NCBI GenBank assembly: GCA_017630395.1
Contig: JAGBVI010000001.1
Location: forward strand, 248,001-312,000
DNA from: Paludibacteraceae bacterium
GTDB taxonomy: Bacteria; Bacteroidota; Bacteroidia; Bacteroidales; Paludibacteraceae
DNA: 64,000 nt
Direction of reading: 5' to 3'
Under the pieces are notes generated by a model. The model was given only the letters and a program-made list of their open reading frames with translations, was not told where the DNA came from and made no database searches. The position numbers and the translations under genes were made by a program. Shown piece by piece: positions 45,185-56,400 of this stretch (positions within the stretch are counted from its first letter, which is position 1; each line of letters starts with the position of its first letter).

Positions 45185-45371
45185 ATCTAATAGTTCTTCT
45201 TAATGTTTCATAATAGAAATCCAACAATATTCTTGTTGCCATAGGTGCATGGATTAGAACATCATCACCTCTAAGAATACAATTTTCCAACACTGCTATT
45301 GAACTCCTTAAATGCTTTTCGTACTTTTCATCTGTATCAAAAAATGCACTTTGTTGTATTTCTTCGCTCAT
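45144..45371 (-). CDS. hypothetical protein, 75 aa
   Basis: Starts at the ATG at 45371 just after a promoter. Helical (EKYEKHLRSSIAVLENCIL), with a basic end (RRTIRYGRQTEETKKEDK). Overlaps the dUTPase start by 41 bases in another frame. Unknown. Confidence 0.55.
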   Translation of the reverse strand: MSEEIQQSAFFDTDEKYEKHLRSSIAVLENCILRGDDVLIHAPMATRILLDFYYETLRRTIRYGRQTEETKKEDK

Positions 45372-45390
45372 GTTGTTCCGTATGAGTTCC

Positions 45391-45418
45391 ATTATACACA
45401 TGTTCTCACCAATGTCAA
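45391..45418 (-). promoter_or_regulatory. sigma70-like promoter
   Basis: TTGACA, 16 bases, TATAAT, driving the 75-aa gene, dUTPase and the SPFH gene. Confidence 0.8.
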
Positions 45419-45447
45419 GCGAAAACTTGAAAAAAAGTTTGAGAAAA

Positions 45448-45480
45448 TAAAAAGGAGTGACTTTTTCAGTCACTCCCTTT
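45448..45480 (-). terminator. intrinsic terminator
   Basis: GGAGTGACT / AGTCACTCC hairpin followed on the minus strand by TTTTTATTTT, ending the gene at 45512. Confidence 0.85.
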
Positions 45481-45511
45481 ACGCATAATCACATTATGTC
45501 AACCAAAATTA

Positions 45512-46132
45512 TTAGCGAACACGGCGAACTGCGGAGATAGCACCGTTTACCTGGTCACGTTCTGTTACCTCAAAGTAACCGTGGCAAATAAGTTCCTTAA
45601 CTTTCTCCCAAACCTTGTTCTCGAAACCAAGTCGCACCTCGTATGCACCCTTCTCAGGATATTTGTTTACAAGGTCATCTACAATGTCAGAAATGTAGTA
45701 TTCTTCACCCTTCTCGGTATTATCAATAATATAGATGGCAATACCTTCTTCGGTAACATCTGTACCTACTGCATCAATGAGATTAGCAGAAGTATCAATG
45801 TCTACCATTAAATCTTCTCCGCTATCAGACTTAAAGTCATCGGTAGGAAGTCCATTCATTTTACGGTAGTTTTCAAGAATCTGACGAACGGTTCTCTTCA
45901 AATTAATGGAACAGTCAGGGTCACAATTCATGAAATAAAGCGATTCGCAAAGATTGTTATTAATTGAATGCTTAAACTGTTTGAAACCGTAGTTACCAGA
46001 CTCGTAAAGTCGTACATAACCAACTGCATTTTGAATAGCAGTTGCATACACTCTCTTGTTATTTCTGTGGAAATAATTTACCACATTATTAACTGCCTCA
46101 AGAAGTCGTTGTTCTTTATTGATATTAGCCAT
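45512..46132 (-). CDS. hypothetical protein, 206 aa
   Basis: Helical N-terminal half (QRLLEAVNNVVNYFHRNNKRVYATAI) and a C-terminal half with IAIYIIDNTEKGEEYYISDIV, ending VRRVR. The last part could be a winged-helix (LICHGYFEVTER) but this is weak. Followed by a strong terminator. Unknown. Confidence 0.6.
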   Translation of the reverse strand: MANINKEQRLLEAVNNVVNYFHRNNKRVYATAIQNAVGYVRLYESGNYGFKQFKHSINNNLCESLYFMNCDPDCSINLKRTVRQILENYRKMNGLPTDDFKSDSGEDLMVDIDTSANLIDAVGTDVTEEGIAIYIIDNTEKGEEYYISDIVDDLVNKYPEKGAYEVRLGFENKVWEKVKELICHGYFEVTERDQVNGAISAVRRVR

Positions 46133-46217
46133 TGTTATAAGTTATTTAGTCATTTGTTTCACAAAACAAAAATAATAATTTTTGTTAAGATTTTGAGACA
46201 TAGCGAAAAGATTACAG

Positions 46218-46421
46218 TTACGATATATCCATTTGAACTCGTATAATTTTCTCACCGCTATTGTCATTCACCATGAAAAATATTTCATTTTGGAAAATCA
46301 TTATATTTTTAACAAAAATTTCTTCTTCAAACTTACCTAAAAAATTGAGAAGAATCGGATTCGCCCATTTTACAATTTTTTCATCAAGGTTACTATTGAA
46401 TGTTAGATTCTTTTGATTCAT
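46218..46421 (-). CDS. hypothetical protein, 67 aa
   Basis: MNQKNLTFNSNLDEKIVKWA ... IFFMVNDNSGEKIIRVQMDIS, likely a small alpha/beta protein. Overlaps the upstream gene's end by 32 bases in another frame. Confidence 0.45.
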   Translation of the reverse strand: MNQKNLTFNSNLDEKIVKWANPILLNFLGKFEEEIFVKNIMIFQNEIFFMVNDNSGEKIIRVQMDIS

Positions 46422-46563
46422 CTGTTGTCTATTTTATCGGTGTTCTTTCTTTATACATCGCAAATGAACATTCTGCACAATGTAAACCTGCATCTTGTTT
46501 TTTGAAAAGACATTCAAGTCTATTATTACCTCTTTTGCAAAGTATTTCGTAAGTTTTTCCCAT
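46390..46563 (-). CDS. small Cys-containing protein (two TAG)
   Basis: 57 residues with TAG near 46432 and 46393 read as Gln. MGKTYEILCKRGNNRLECLF then CAEC gives four Cys in a zinc-ribbon-like spacing. Seen only with code 15. Starts 6 bases after the preceding TAA. Confidence 0.45.
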
Positions 46564-46568
46564 GAAAA

Positions 46569-46880
46569 TTATTGAAATTTTGCAAAGAGATAAGTATACT
46601 TGGAAAGGAACTTATCAACTTCATCCATAACCGTTCGTATTCCATTAGGCATTTTATCAATGTTCTATCGAACTTCTTCAAAAGATTTACCTGTGAGTTG
46701 TAAAAGGCTTTCCAAATCACTAAATGAACTTTCAAAAGGTTCACAAGAAATTACCTCAATGCTATTGTTACGCCAACTCAATACAATCTCCACTATATCA
46801 TCAACCAAGTTACTGTAATCCTTGTAGAAATCATCAAGAAGAACATGTAATGAATAATCGGAAGTAGCCCAATGGTGCAT
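46569..46880 (-). CDS. hypothetical protein, 103 aa (one TAG)
   Basis: MHHWATSDYSLHVLLDDFYK ... TGKSFEEVR, TAG at 46665, then NIDKMPNGIRTVMDEVDKFL to TAA. Helical and acidic throughout on both sides of the TAG, which supports readthrough. Unknown. Confidence 0.55.
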
Positions 46881-47226
46881 TTTTATAGCCTATTGCACCT
46901 AAAAAAATTCTGTTACTGAAATAATCATAATTATTAAAAATTATTTAGGCTCTGTCCTACCAAATGGAGGAAGTGACTTGACCTCTCATCACTTCAATGG
47001 TAGAGTTGTGTGGTTATGAACCCTCTACCATTCAACTTTCATTTGGATAATGTTTATCTTTTTGGAATAGTATCGGACAACGAAAAATACAAAATTCGCA
47101 AAAACAAAACGCTGTGTTTAATTACGGACATAAGACCTGCAATCGTCAATATTTCTCCTACCGACGATGACATTTGTGAAGTTCAAATTCTTTATCTTTT
47201 CATCAACAATGACGATTCGCCCAAGT
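46881..47226. other. stretch without a clear gene
   Basis: Open frames exist on both strands (plus from 47010, minus to 47118) and both look weakly protein-like, in mirrored register. Neither has a promoter or paralogue. I call nothing here. Confidence 0.4.
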
Positions 47227-47526
47227 TTATGGTGATTCTTCCACTTCATCCCGATGTTGATTTTGATAAATTTCGGCAAGAAAAAGTTTTGTCTTTCCGC
47301 ACCAGTCATTATCATCAACAGATTCAGGATGCTATTGAAGAAATTTCCTCTCACGCGCATACAACTCCGCTTTCTGAGCGCAATAATCAGCCCACGCTTC
47401 ACAAATTCCTTTTATCTCCTATTCAGAAGCCAAGTTATTCTTACGAAAATTCTCCATCTGCGAACTCATCCACTGATACTGCTTCTTCCACACTTCGGAT
47501 TTTCTAACTTGTTCAAAATCGTTCAT
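47227..47526 (-). CDS. WADY-family protein P6 (two TAG)
   Basis: 99 residues: SEVWKKQYQWMSSQMENF then ASEQEIKGICEAWADYCAQKAELYARER. Gln in SEQEI is TAG, as in P1 and P3. Preceded by GGGGTAAGTAAGG. The end after the core is unlike other members. Belongs to the second family locus. Confidence 0.55.
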
Positions 47527-47727
47527 AACTACACCTTACTTACCCCTTTTCCAACTTCACGGAGAGGGGTATTTCATTATTTTTGACATCACATTCGCTA
47601 TAAATTGATTTTTAGTCTGTTTTATCCTTGACAAGCGGGGGGCATGTTACCATTTTTCTAACCCCAAGAGAACAGTCTTTTTGGGGCGAAGAAGTTTTAA
47701 CTTACTAACAAATAGAAAGTCAAGATT

Positions 47728-47868
47728 ATGGCACACAATGGAAGGTGTAAGGTTTGCGGTTATCATATGTTGCGGAGGAATTTATAGAAAAACTATTGGG
47801 AAATTCAATGGCTTTTGATTTCTCCTATGATGAGGAAACATTAGAATTTATCAACTCTCTGGGAATAA
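47728..47868 (+). CDS. doubtful small Cys ORF, 46 aa (two TAG)
   Basis: MAHNGRCKVCGYHMLRRNL followed by Trp-rich residues; a CxxC could bind zinc. Overlaps the end of the convergent P7 gene by 18 bases. TTGACA occurs about 95 bases upstream without a good -10. Confidence 0.25.
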
Positions 47869-48144
47869 CTTTTTCTTCAAGTAAAGTCTATAAACATTGT
47901 AATCTGCCCATGCGGAACACAGAGCGTCAATTTCGTCTGCTGAGATGCGTGAACTATGTAACAACGGCGCCTGCATTAAAAGTGCATTGTAATAATAGCC
48001 ATAATCATGTTTTTCCTTCGTCTATTTCATGGGAGGGCAAATGCACGAGCCTATAATTCTTCTGTCTGAATCCCCATCTTTGATTACCAATTCGTGAACA
48101 ATTTTTTTGTATTTCTGATACTTCTCGTCTAACTAAGGGTGCAT
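47851..48144 (-). CDS. WADY-family protein P7 (three TAG)
   Basis: 97 residues; a longer N-terminal part with CICPP, then RISADEIDALCSAWADYNVYRLYLKKK. TAG is codon 4 and two more occur in frame. Preceded by the conserved upstream element (copy 2) and GGGGTAAGTAAG. Confidence 0.55.
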
Positions 48145-48156
48145 AACTATCACTTA

Positions 48157-48190
48157 CTTACCCCATTTTCCTCGTTTTAGAGTAGATTTT
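48157..48190 (-). promoter_or_regulatory. conserved upstream element, copy 2
   Basis: Minus strand CTACTCTAAAACGAGGAAAA then GGGGTAAG, 13-46 bases before the ATG at 48144; nearly identical to 16571-16604. Confidence 0.6.
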
Positions 48191-48212
48191 TTCAATAAAT
48201 CAAACAAAATGC

Positions 48213-48240
48213 TTGACAATGAAGGAATTTTGAGTATAAT
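48213..48240 (+). promoter_or_regulatory. sigma70-like promoter
   Basis: TTGACA, 16 bases, TATAAT, reading right into the structured 48.25 kb element. Confidence 0.75.
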
Positions 48241-48249
48241 AACCCCACA

Positions 48250-48330
48250 TACGCCATGCGGGCTGCTTCATCGGGCGACAACTACGGTTGCGACTGTGGC
48301 TTTTATTACCGCATGGCTTTCTTATTGACT
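48250..48330 (+). ncRNA. candidate structured RNA
   Basis: Just downstream of a consensus promoter, GCCATGCGG (48253) and CCGCATGGC (48309) form a perfect 9-bp closing helix around about 47 bases, with possible inner helices (GCTGC/GTGGC and CAAC/GTTG), followed by TTTCTTATT. The element is GC-rich compared with its surroundings. A 46-codon frame (48256-48396) starts inside the helix, so a short protein is the alternative. Confidence 0.35.
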
Positions 48331-48396
48331 GAAAACGGTCGTTATGTGATTGGCAAATTCGCCAGTAATGTCTATCACAATTTTCCAGACCAATGA
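48256..48396 (+). CDS. small ORF, 46 aa, alternative to the RNA
   Basis: MRAASSGDNYGCDCGFYYRM ... ENGRYVIGKFASNVYHNFPDQ, stop TGA, starting 15 bases after the -10 box. Reads plausibly as protein. A CTGCCAC/GTGGCAG hairpin follows the stop. It conflicts with the minus-strand frame 48322-48822 and with the RNA interpretation. Confidence 0.4.
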   Translation: MRAASSGDNYGCDCGFYYRMAFLLTENGRYVIGKFASNVYHNFPDQ

Positions 48397-48822
48397 ACTG
48401 CCACTGATTGTGGCAGACGCACATACGGCTGGGCATCCTGTATTATGGTTCTTCTAGTTCTGCACCAATGTTATAGACCCCATAATTTTTCTCAATTGGT
48501 TAATCACGCTCGCCTTATTAAACCGATGTTTGAGCAACTTATAGATACCATTGGCATCTATGTAGACCTCACCGCCTTTTAGCCCGTATTGTTCAAGTAT
48601 AGGGTAAGTCCCGATAAAGTAGTTCTCGTTAGGGGGATAGCACTCTCTTATGCGAGCATTCTCTCTCGCTCTCTTTGACAAAGGAGATTCAGTATAGGCA
48701 TTTTTTGTTCCTGCTACTTGCCTATTCTGCCCCTCATTCAACAACTCCAACACACCTGATAACTACGCTATATTCACGCTGGTATTTAATGCCAAAGTTT
48801 TTACGAAATTCCAACAGAACAT
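48322..48822 (-). CDS. doubtful ORF, 166 aa (two TAG)
   Basis: The middle (SKRARENARIRECYPPNENY, GGEVYIDANGIYKLLKHRF, NKASVINQLRKIMG) looks protein-like. The N-terminal part overlaps the frame homologous to 17400-17669, and the part after the TAG at 48454 lies opposite the plus-strand ORF and may not be translated. Possibly a scrambled remnant of the duplicated locus. Confidence 0.3.
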
Positions 48823-48888
48823 CGTTATAATAAATAGAGAAAGAGCGCGAGTGCTACAACACCCACGCCCAATCTTTTCGGTGATAAC
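48734..48888 (-). pseudogene. out-of-frame C-terminal remnant
   Basis: Codes for KDWAWVLQHSRSFSIYYNDVLLE ... to a TGA at 48734, clearly homologous to the product of 17400-17669, but has no start codon of its own and follows the preceding gene with a one-base frame offset. Confidence 0.4.
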
Positions 48889-49095
48889 TTACCTATAAGG
48901 TATTCCCAACTAATCCAACTATCTGTAAATACCCATGAAGTCATCACTTCTTATTCTAATGCGACCATTGATTTCCAAAAGGAAACAACTATAACCATTA
49001 GATAAAGTAACTAACTTCACGGTTTCTTCTCCAAAGATGGTGAAAATGGGAGACGATACCACCTCAACGAACTAAATTTCAATTTTAGTTTCCAT
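48889..49095 (-). CDS. small protein (three TAG), frameshifted relative
   Basis: 68 residues: METKIEIQFVEVVSSPIFTIF ... CFLLEINGRIRIRSDDFMGIY. The ATG abuts the GCCCTCACTA hairpin. Homologous to the remnant at 17400-17740 (FVEIDGISYQSESLERL). In that copy the frame continues into DWAWVLAHPRPFSIYYND; here the matching sequence (DWAWVLQHSRSFSIYYND, around 48800-48870) is one base out of frame after the TAA, so this copy is truncated or shifted. Confidence 0.45.
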
Positions 49096-49125
49096 GCCCT
49101 CACTACGGTATAGTGAGGGCTTTTT
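49096..49125 (+). terminator. intrinsic terminator, copy 2
   Basis: GCCCTCACTA / TAGTGAGGGC hairpin then TTTTT, identical to 17742-17771. On the minus strand it touches the ATG at 49095. Confidence 0.8.
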
Positions 49126-49250
49126 GTCAATTAGTCAAATTTTATGCAACCATGTCCAATACAGGAATCATGGGTTGGTCACTTACCTTGGTTCTCTTTC
49201 TTTCCTATTGAAGTCGTTGTTAAAAATCGCATGATGTTGGTGATAGAGCC

Positions 49251-50432
49251 TTATTTAATACTCTTACCGTTATAAGTAATTTTCCAACCCTTAGCAATTG
49301 CATTTCTTATACTTTCTGCTAATTTAGAAGAAGATTTATTGGTTGATTTCGCATCAATGATGTTTTCAACAATTTTAGAAACACCGAAATCAATGACACC
49401 AAAATCTTTGAAATGAATTTTATGTAAAAAATCTTCATCGTTTTTTTCATCATTCTGTTTATCTTTCAACGAACTGAATATTTTAAGTCTCACAAAGAAT
49501 GCACCATTTTTTCTTTCCACACAATTCCAACGATTTAATGATTTCAAATACGAATTCACTTCATCATCTGATAATGAATAATCATTCATGACCTTGCCAG
49601 ACAAACACAAATCTGGCAAGGATTCTAAAATTGCTGTAACAGAATCGCTATTAAAGTTACATCCACTAAACATGTTTTTTCCGCACATGAGACTGTTTAA
49701 TTTATATCTGAATAGCGTATCCTATGAGTATTTTAAATCAAATAAAACAATACCAAAGTTTTCCAAAGATGAACATCCTTCAAAAGCACCTTTTCCACAA
49801 ATAAGTTTAGAAAGTGCGTTTTCTGTACACGAGTTTCCGTAAACTACATCTTTACCATTGATATTTTTTGTAAATGAATTTAGACATAAAGAGTTCAACT
49901 TATTACATTTTGCAAATTCATAGTTAAGTATTATCGGATAAGAAACCTGATTTTCATCATTATTATGATAATTCACACTAACGCTCGTCAAATTTGAGCA
50001 ACCAATAAAATTACAATTTTCAATCAAACATTTCGGAAGCTCTAATTTTACCTTAAAAATCTGCCCAAGATTTTTAAATGAATTGTCAATGCTTATACAT
50101 TCATTAAATGAATGAATTATACAATTATTTGTATTATCGTTTTCTATACCTGCATCTGTTGTATGATACACATAGGACAAATCGTCACAGCCATCAAAAA
50201 GATGTGAAATACGCTTCATGCCCTTAAAATCTACACAAACTTTCTATAAACTCTTTTTATTACTGAACATAGAACCGCTCAACATATCAGACATTCTACC
50301 TCCTGCGATTTTGTAATCATCATTGAAATCAGCAGTATAGCTATAATAATCTGTGATAAATGCTGGTGATATTTTATCATTTATCGATTTTTTAGAAAAG
50401 TGCAAAACGCATTTAATGTCACTATCACTCAT
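49251..50432 (-). CDS. LRR-like protein, 393 aa (two TAG)
   Basis: 393 residues with TAG at 50244 and 49722. Contains degenerate LRR units (HLFDGCDDLSYVY, NFIGCSNLTSVSV, GAFEGCSSLENFGI, KNMFSGCNFNSDSVTAILESLPDLC) and an LRR cap near residue 290, then a helical tail ending GWKITYNGKSIK. Starts 9 bases after the TAA of the giant gene. Last gene of the late-looking operon; probably surface-exposed. Confidence 0.7.
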
Positions 50433-50441
50433 ATTGTTTAA

Positions 50442-53400
50442 TTATCTGTTTTTGAAATATAATTTATATTGTCTCTTAAAACTATCAATAGAACCATTGT
50501 ACCAAGTTGAAGAACAATGATTTCCATTAGGGTTTCCGTCAAATAAGGATGCTTTTGAAATTGTACCAAAACCACTCACAGTTGTATCTACATTTCCCAA
50601 AACCTGAGAAATTGTATATTTGTTTCTTTGTTCATTTGCGGACGGAATACTTGCCCCATACCAAGCCATACACAATTTAATCCACGAATGATAGGAATCC
50701 GTCTTCGGTAACTCGATAGGATTAAGAACGGTCTTACAAATATCAATCAGATAATCAACACTTTGAATGTTGGAAGTCATTAAGTCTTCATCACATATAA
50801 ATGGTTCACCTGTTGAATTTCCGTATTCGTATGCTCGTATGAGATAATTACCTGTATCTGATTTTAGCATATTTTTGTAAGTATCATCAGTTATTTCTAA
50901 GTTTGTTGAAACTTCCCATCCTTTATTCGCAATATCTACAAGTATTTCTTTACATTTCTAAAGATTCACTTCTGTTTCTGTTTCATTTACCCAAATAGAA
51001 ATTGATGGGAAAATTTGACTATAATGGTTCGTTTCATCTTTGTAAAGAATTGGACTATATCTTTCATCTTGTGATATTTTGGAAAGTATTTCTATTTTTT
51101 TATCCCAAGAAATATTTGAATCCCATTCTTCTACTGTTTTTAAAGGTTCAAATAATTCATTATAAGTTTCGTCTTTAACGATATCATCCCAAGAACGATT
51201 TAACCAGTCGTCAAACCGTTTTCTTAATTTACTACCATTTTGAGAATCACTAATATCATGTAAACCACTCGCAAAATGTGCCAATTCTTCATAATTCAAT
51301 GGTCTATTCCAGAACATCATAGGAGCGCATATCAATTTAGGTGTTGTAAACTTAATTGTTTCAAAATCTGCAACTCTTTCTGTGTTGAAAATAAGATGGT
51401 TATCATTTATATATGATTTTATAAAGTTTTCACCATCTTTCTTTACGCTGATTTTTTTATAGAACATACCCTCTGCATTTCTAAGATTTGACATCTCATA
51501 ATTTTCAAATTTACTAGGAGTGGGTTCAATTATTTGTGAAATGTAATCTCTCTCCTGTAAACTTAAATTATCTATGTTGGGATATGTACCAAAGAACATA
51601 TGACGAGCAGTTATTGTTTCGGCAAAAGGAATCACCTCATAGGTAGAGTCACCAGAATCACTATACGCACAATCTCCTATAAACTGGAAGTTTACCAAAT
51701 TTTTACATTCGCTCACCATATTGGATGTATCCTTGACTTTGGAATTCTAAATGTAAACCTATGCACAATTTGAATTGTGACACATAGATGTCATTTTAAG
51801 AGCACATGTCATCTTAATAGCATCCTACGAATTATTATCACACAACAACCAAGGCGTAGTCGTAGAATATGAGTTTTCAAAAAGATGACTTGCATCTTCC
51901 AATAAACCAAGTTCAAACTTTATTGGAGTTCCATACTTATCAAAGCCAATGTAACATTCATAATTGCTCACACATATATCAACTTGAAGTTCAAGTTGAA
52001 CTTCCAAGAATCCATTTACATACTTGGCTGATTTAATTCTCACTGTGCCATTTTTACTTTCATTGTCATGAAGTTTTACACTATACAAGACATCCGAATG
52101 TGTCACATTTATCTCATCTGATAAAGACGCATCTTTTGGAATTTCAAATTGGAAATCAAACTTCATCTATGTTTCTTCACCTTCTATTGAGAAATAGTCA
52201 ATTACTTCATTCAAATGAACCAACTACAACTGTTCTTTCGGTATAATTATAGAACATTTATTTTCCCCTCTTGCAAATTCGTTCTTATCACCGTCTATTT
52301 GTATTTCTAAGGATTTACAAATTATTTTCTTATCGGATGAAACTTTTTCCTCATTTGTCACAGCATTATACTCATTAATTGCATAACCAATGCCAACTTT
52401 TACAAACTTATCATTGTCAATTATAACATCTTCATTTGTATCATCGCCAGTCTGTTCATTTACAATTAGAAAATCTTTCGCAATGGCAGTTGCATGCACT
52501 TCACCAATACCATCGCTATCACCTTCAACCTAAACAGTTATTTCAACAACCATTTTTCTTGTAAAGTTTTCAGGACACTATAAGTTCTCTTTGACTAATC
52601 TAACCGTCTTGACTCCATAAAACTTACCAAGAACATCACGGATGACATCTATATAATCACCGAATTGATTTGTAAAAATTATTTCAGACCCATCATTAAG
52701 GCGAACAATCATGTTATTAATGCGAATGCCAAATTTATTGACTCCTGTCATAATTTCATAAGAATCATTTGAACCTATCCATTCAAAATCACCAGTTATA
52801 TATGAGCCTTCTAGTTTTGTGCAACCGTGTTTATCCCATTTATATACAAAAGATTCCCAAGGAGATACTGTTAATTCGTTAATTTTCTGATTTTGAGCTT
52901 CACCAAAATCAATTCCATTATTCGCATGACCATCACCAGTATAACCTATCCAAATTGTATTATCTATGATTGAGCCACCTTCGCTGGGAACTACATTCAC
53001 AGAAGAAGCATTTATTTTATTATTCCATTTGTAACTTGTTCCTTCTTTAACCATTGAGAACATTTTGCTCTACAATGTATCATTAAAAGTATCAATATCA
53101 CCCAATTTAAACTTATGTTGGTAAAGATAAGGTGTTCCATTTAAGTCATTTAACGAATATGCGAACAAAAAAGTTTTCATCGCATCATTATAACTAAATG
53201 AAGCATCTTCCAACTTAAAGTTCTCTATGAAAGGAATTTCAAAGTTTGAAAGATTTTTATAACCGTCCTCGGTAGATTGTGATGTCAAAATCTCAATAAG
53301 AGCATTCAAATTATCTTTGGAGTGACTTATTGTATCTTTTATCATCATTCTTTTTTCAAATGTGATATTATTATCTTGATACAAACCACTTTCAACAATT

Positions 53401-56400
53401 TCATCGTAACATACACAATCATGAGTATATAAAATATCTGTCATTGAATATGTTTCAGTATTAAACTTATAAATTCTTGGTATAAGAAATACGCGCTTTT
53501 CAATTTTGGCATCGTCAATGACAACTTCACCTTCATCAGTATTCTCAATTTCTGCTGGTGTTTTTTCAATATTACATGTAAGCATTTCTACAATAATTGT
53601 ATAGAAACACTTATCATTTTCATTATAAATCATCTCATCGTAAATGACATTGTGGTGAGCGACCTCAATCCCATTTTCGTTAGAAATGTTATACAAAATT
53701 TTATCCTTTGAAATCTTGTAAATTTCTGTCACCTCACGACTATCAGTAACTCCATCACCGTTATAATTATAATAGATAAATTGATATCGTTTATTTGTCT
53801 CAATTATAATGTTCTTAGCAACTACGCTAAAATCAATAATATATTCGTCATCCTCAAACCATTTACCAGAATCACCAGTACCTTCTCGGAAATTGGACTT
53901 CTTAAAAACATCTTCAAACTTTTCAGGTTTATTTCCCAAAAGTTTCACCCACAATTCACCTTTAACATTTCTATTAAAATCGTTTGTGTTTTTTATAATG
54001 TTGGTTTTTCCGTAAACATTAGTTGAAGGTGTTGAGTTACTTACGATAACTTCGTTTTTCGCATCTTCGTACTTTTGAACAGTTGTATTATAATGGTCGT
54101 TGTGATATTCGTTACAATTTTTATTTTGCCCGAAATGGTGTATATATTCCCCTTTGTCATTCTTCTATCTAAATGAAGTACCAAATGGGATTATTGTTGT
54201 TCCCAAAGGATGATAAAATCCTTTATTATCAATCGTCACACCACTTAAAATATACCTATCGCTTTCTGTATCTGCGACGACCATTCGTCTAGTGTAATCA
54301 AATGCTTTTTCGCTACCACTTGAAACATCAAATGGGTCTCTGAAATAACCGCCATTGAAAATCATTTTTTTATCAGCATCATTGACAACTATGTCATTTG
54401 TATCATTTTTCATAGCAGTCTCAATATACTGAGGGTAAGTTTCAATTTCCCATTTTTCAACACCCCTATCGTCTATGATTTTATTAACCGTATATCCTTT
54501 TAAAACACCAAACTCATTACCCCAAATGTCTGTTTGGTAATTGCTTATAAAACCTTTATTCGCCAATGATGTAAAAGAATACTCGTATTTTTTGTTATCA
54601 TAAATCTTAAAATCGTCTTGCTATTTAGAATAGTACGAGAACCATCCCTAATTTGCAAGATATAAAATTGGGTCATTTTTCGCAAAACCAGACGAAGTAT
54701 TTTTAATATCATAATTGAGTTTATGCTCCATTATCAATGGATACTGAGCACTCTTATTATTACCTATATCTCCATACTTATTAGGGTCAGGGAAAATATA
54801 AATTGTATCTGGTATAAGAGCATCTGTATCAATACTCCAAGTGAAATTTTTTGAGTTTACGGTTAGTATTGAAGTTTTATCAGGTTTGAAGAATAATCCT
54901 ATACGAGATAACAATTCCAAGTATCCATCTTGTTCTACACTACTTCCACTCCCACTACCAAAACCTGAACCTCCATCTCCACCAGATGTGCTTTGACGAT
55001 TATAGTATCCTGTTTCATTGGAGTATCCATTGTTATCCCCAAAATAATCGCTTGGGTTTACAATACCAGACAATACACCTTTATTTTGCGAAGTACCACT
55101 CCCATAACCTTTCCAGCCAGAATCTAAACCTGAACCAAATCCAGAAGATGAGGTAACACCCCCGCCACTTGAACCACTGATAGTACCACCAGAACCAGAA
55201 CCAGTTCCAACAGAACCAGAAGCCGAACCAGAGCCAGTAACAGAACCGTTGGAACTAGATTCTCCTAATCCAGCATTAAATTTCGTAGTACCACTTCCTG
55301 TGCCACCAGTGCCAACAGTTCCGTTTGATTTTGACCCTGAGCCACCATAAGCCTAATTCAACGCACCATTGTCGTTCTTTTCAATTGTTGCGCTATCACT
55401 TGAAATTACATTTAAAAGATTACCTGTTGGATTTTTTGCCCTACATAATTCATCAATTTTTACATCCCCATTAGGGTCAACATAAGCGTACCAAATGTCA
55501 ACACCAATAAATTTTTCATAAAGTTGTTTCTTTAACTCAATTCGCTCTTCCAAGTCAACATTTCCAACCGTTGTATCTTTGAGTAATTGATTCTTTAATG
55601 CCAACATATCACCCACACACTTTTGAGACAAGTCAACACTCAACTGTGCAACAAGTGGTAATTCTTTAAGATGTACATCACCACTGAAAAGCATGTCGGC
55701 GACCAACATTGAGGTATCTTCAAGGAACACCTTATAATCTACATCATTTTTATTCGCATTATCGGCAAGTGATGTGGCAACACTCGTAGATTTACTTGAA
55801 TTGTGTGATATGTTTTGCTGAACAGATGTATCTTCGATAACCTCTTCCACAACATCTTCATCATTACTGGAACGCATGCGTCCAAATGGTTGTATTATAG
55901 GCGTATCAAAGTTAATTGTCAATGAATCTTCATTCTCGCTACTCACATAAATGTCCTCAGTAAGAGCATTTTGCGCTTCTAATTCATCCAACAATTGATT
56001 AAGCATCTTACTGCGAGAATCCGTATCAACCTTTTCTTCTCGTGGAATATCAAAATAATCAGAATATGTATCTATGTAATTTTCAACAGAAACAACCAAA
56101 TCCCTTTTTATGTGTTGGTAAGAAGGTAGTATATTTCTGTCCGAAAACAAGTAATCAAAAATTTTTTCGTAAATTATTTCTTGCAACGATTTAACCGTTC
56201 CTTTTTGTGAATTTCTTTTTACGATTTGCGAAGTTTCATTTCTTTTTGTTCTATAATAATCTGCAATCTATCGTATTTTACGAGAATAAAGAGCACATAA
56301 ACCCTTTAAGTGGTCTTTATTATTAAAATCAATATGCGAAATAAAATCCTATTCCTCGTATGATGAGTAGTCGAGAGTGATACTCTTCAACACGTCAATT

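Noticed and set aside
47010..47507. Plus-strand ORF of 165 codons
   Set aside because: Its 3' half is antisense to WADY protein P6, which has paralogues and the conserved leader. The 5' half remains undecided.
47754..48056. Plus-strand ORF of 100 codons
   Set aside because: It is the mirror of WADY protein P7, which is supported by homology.
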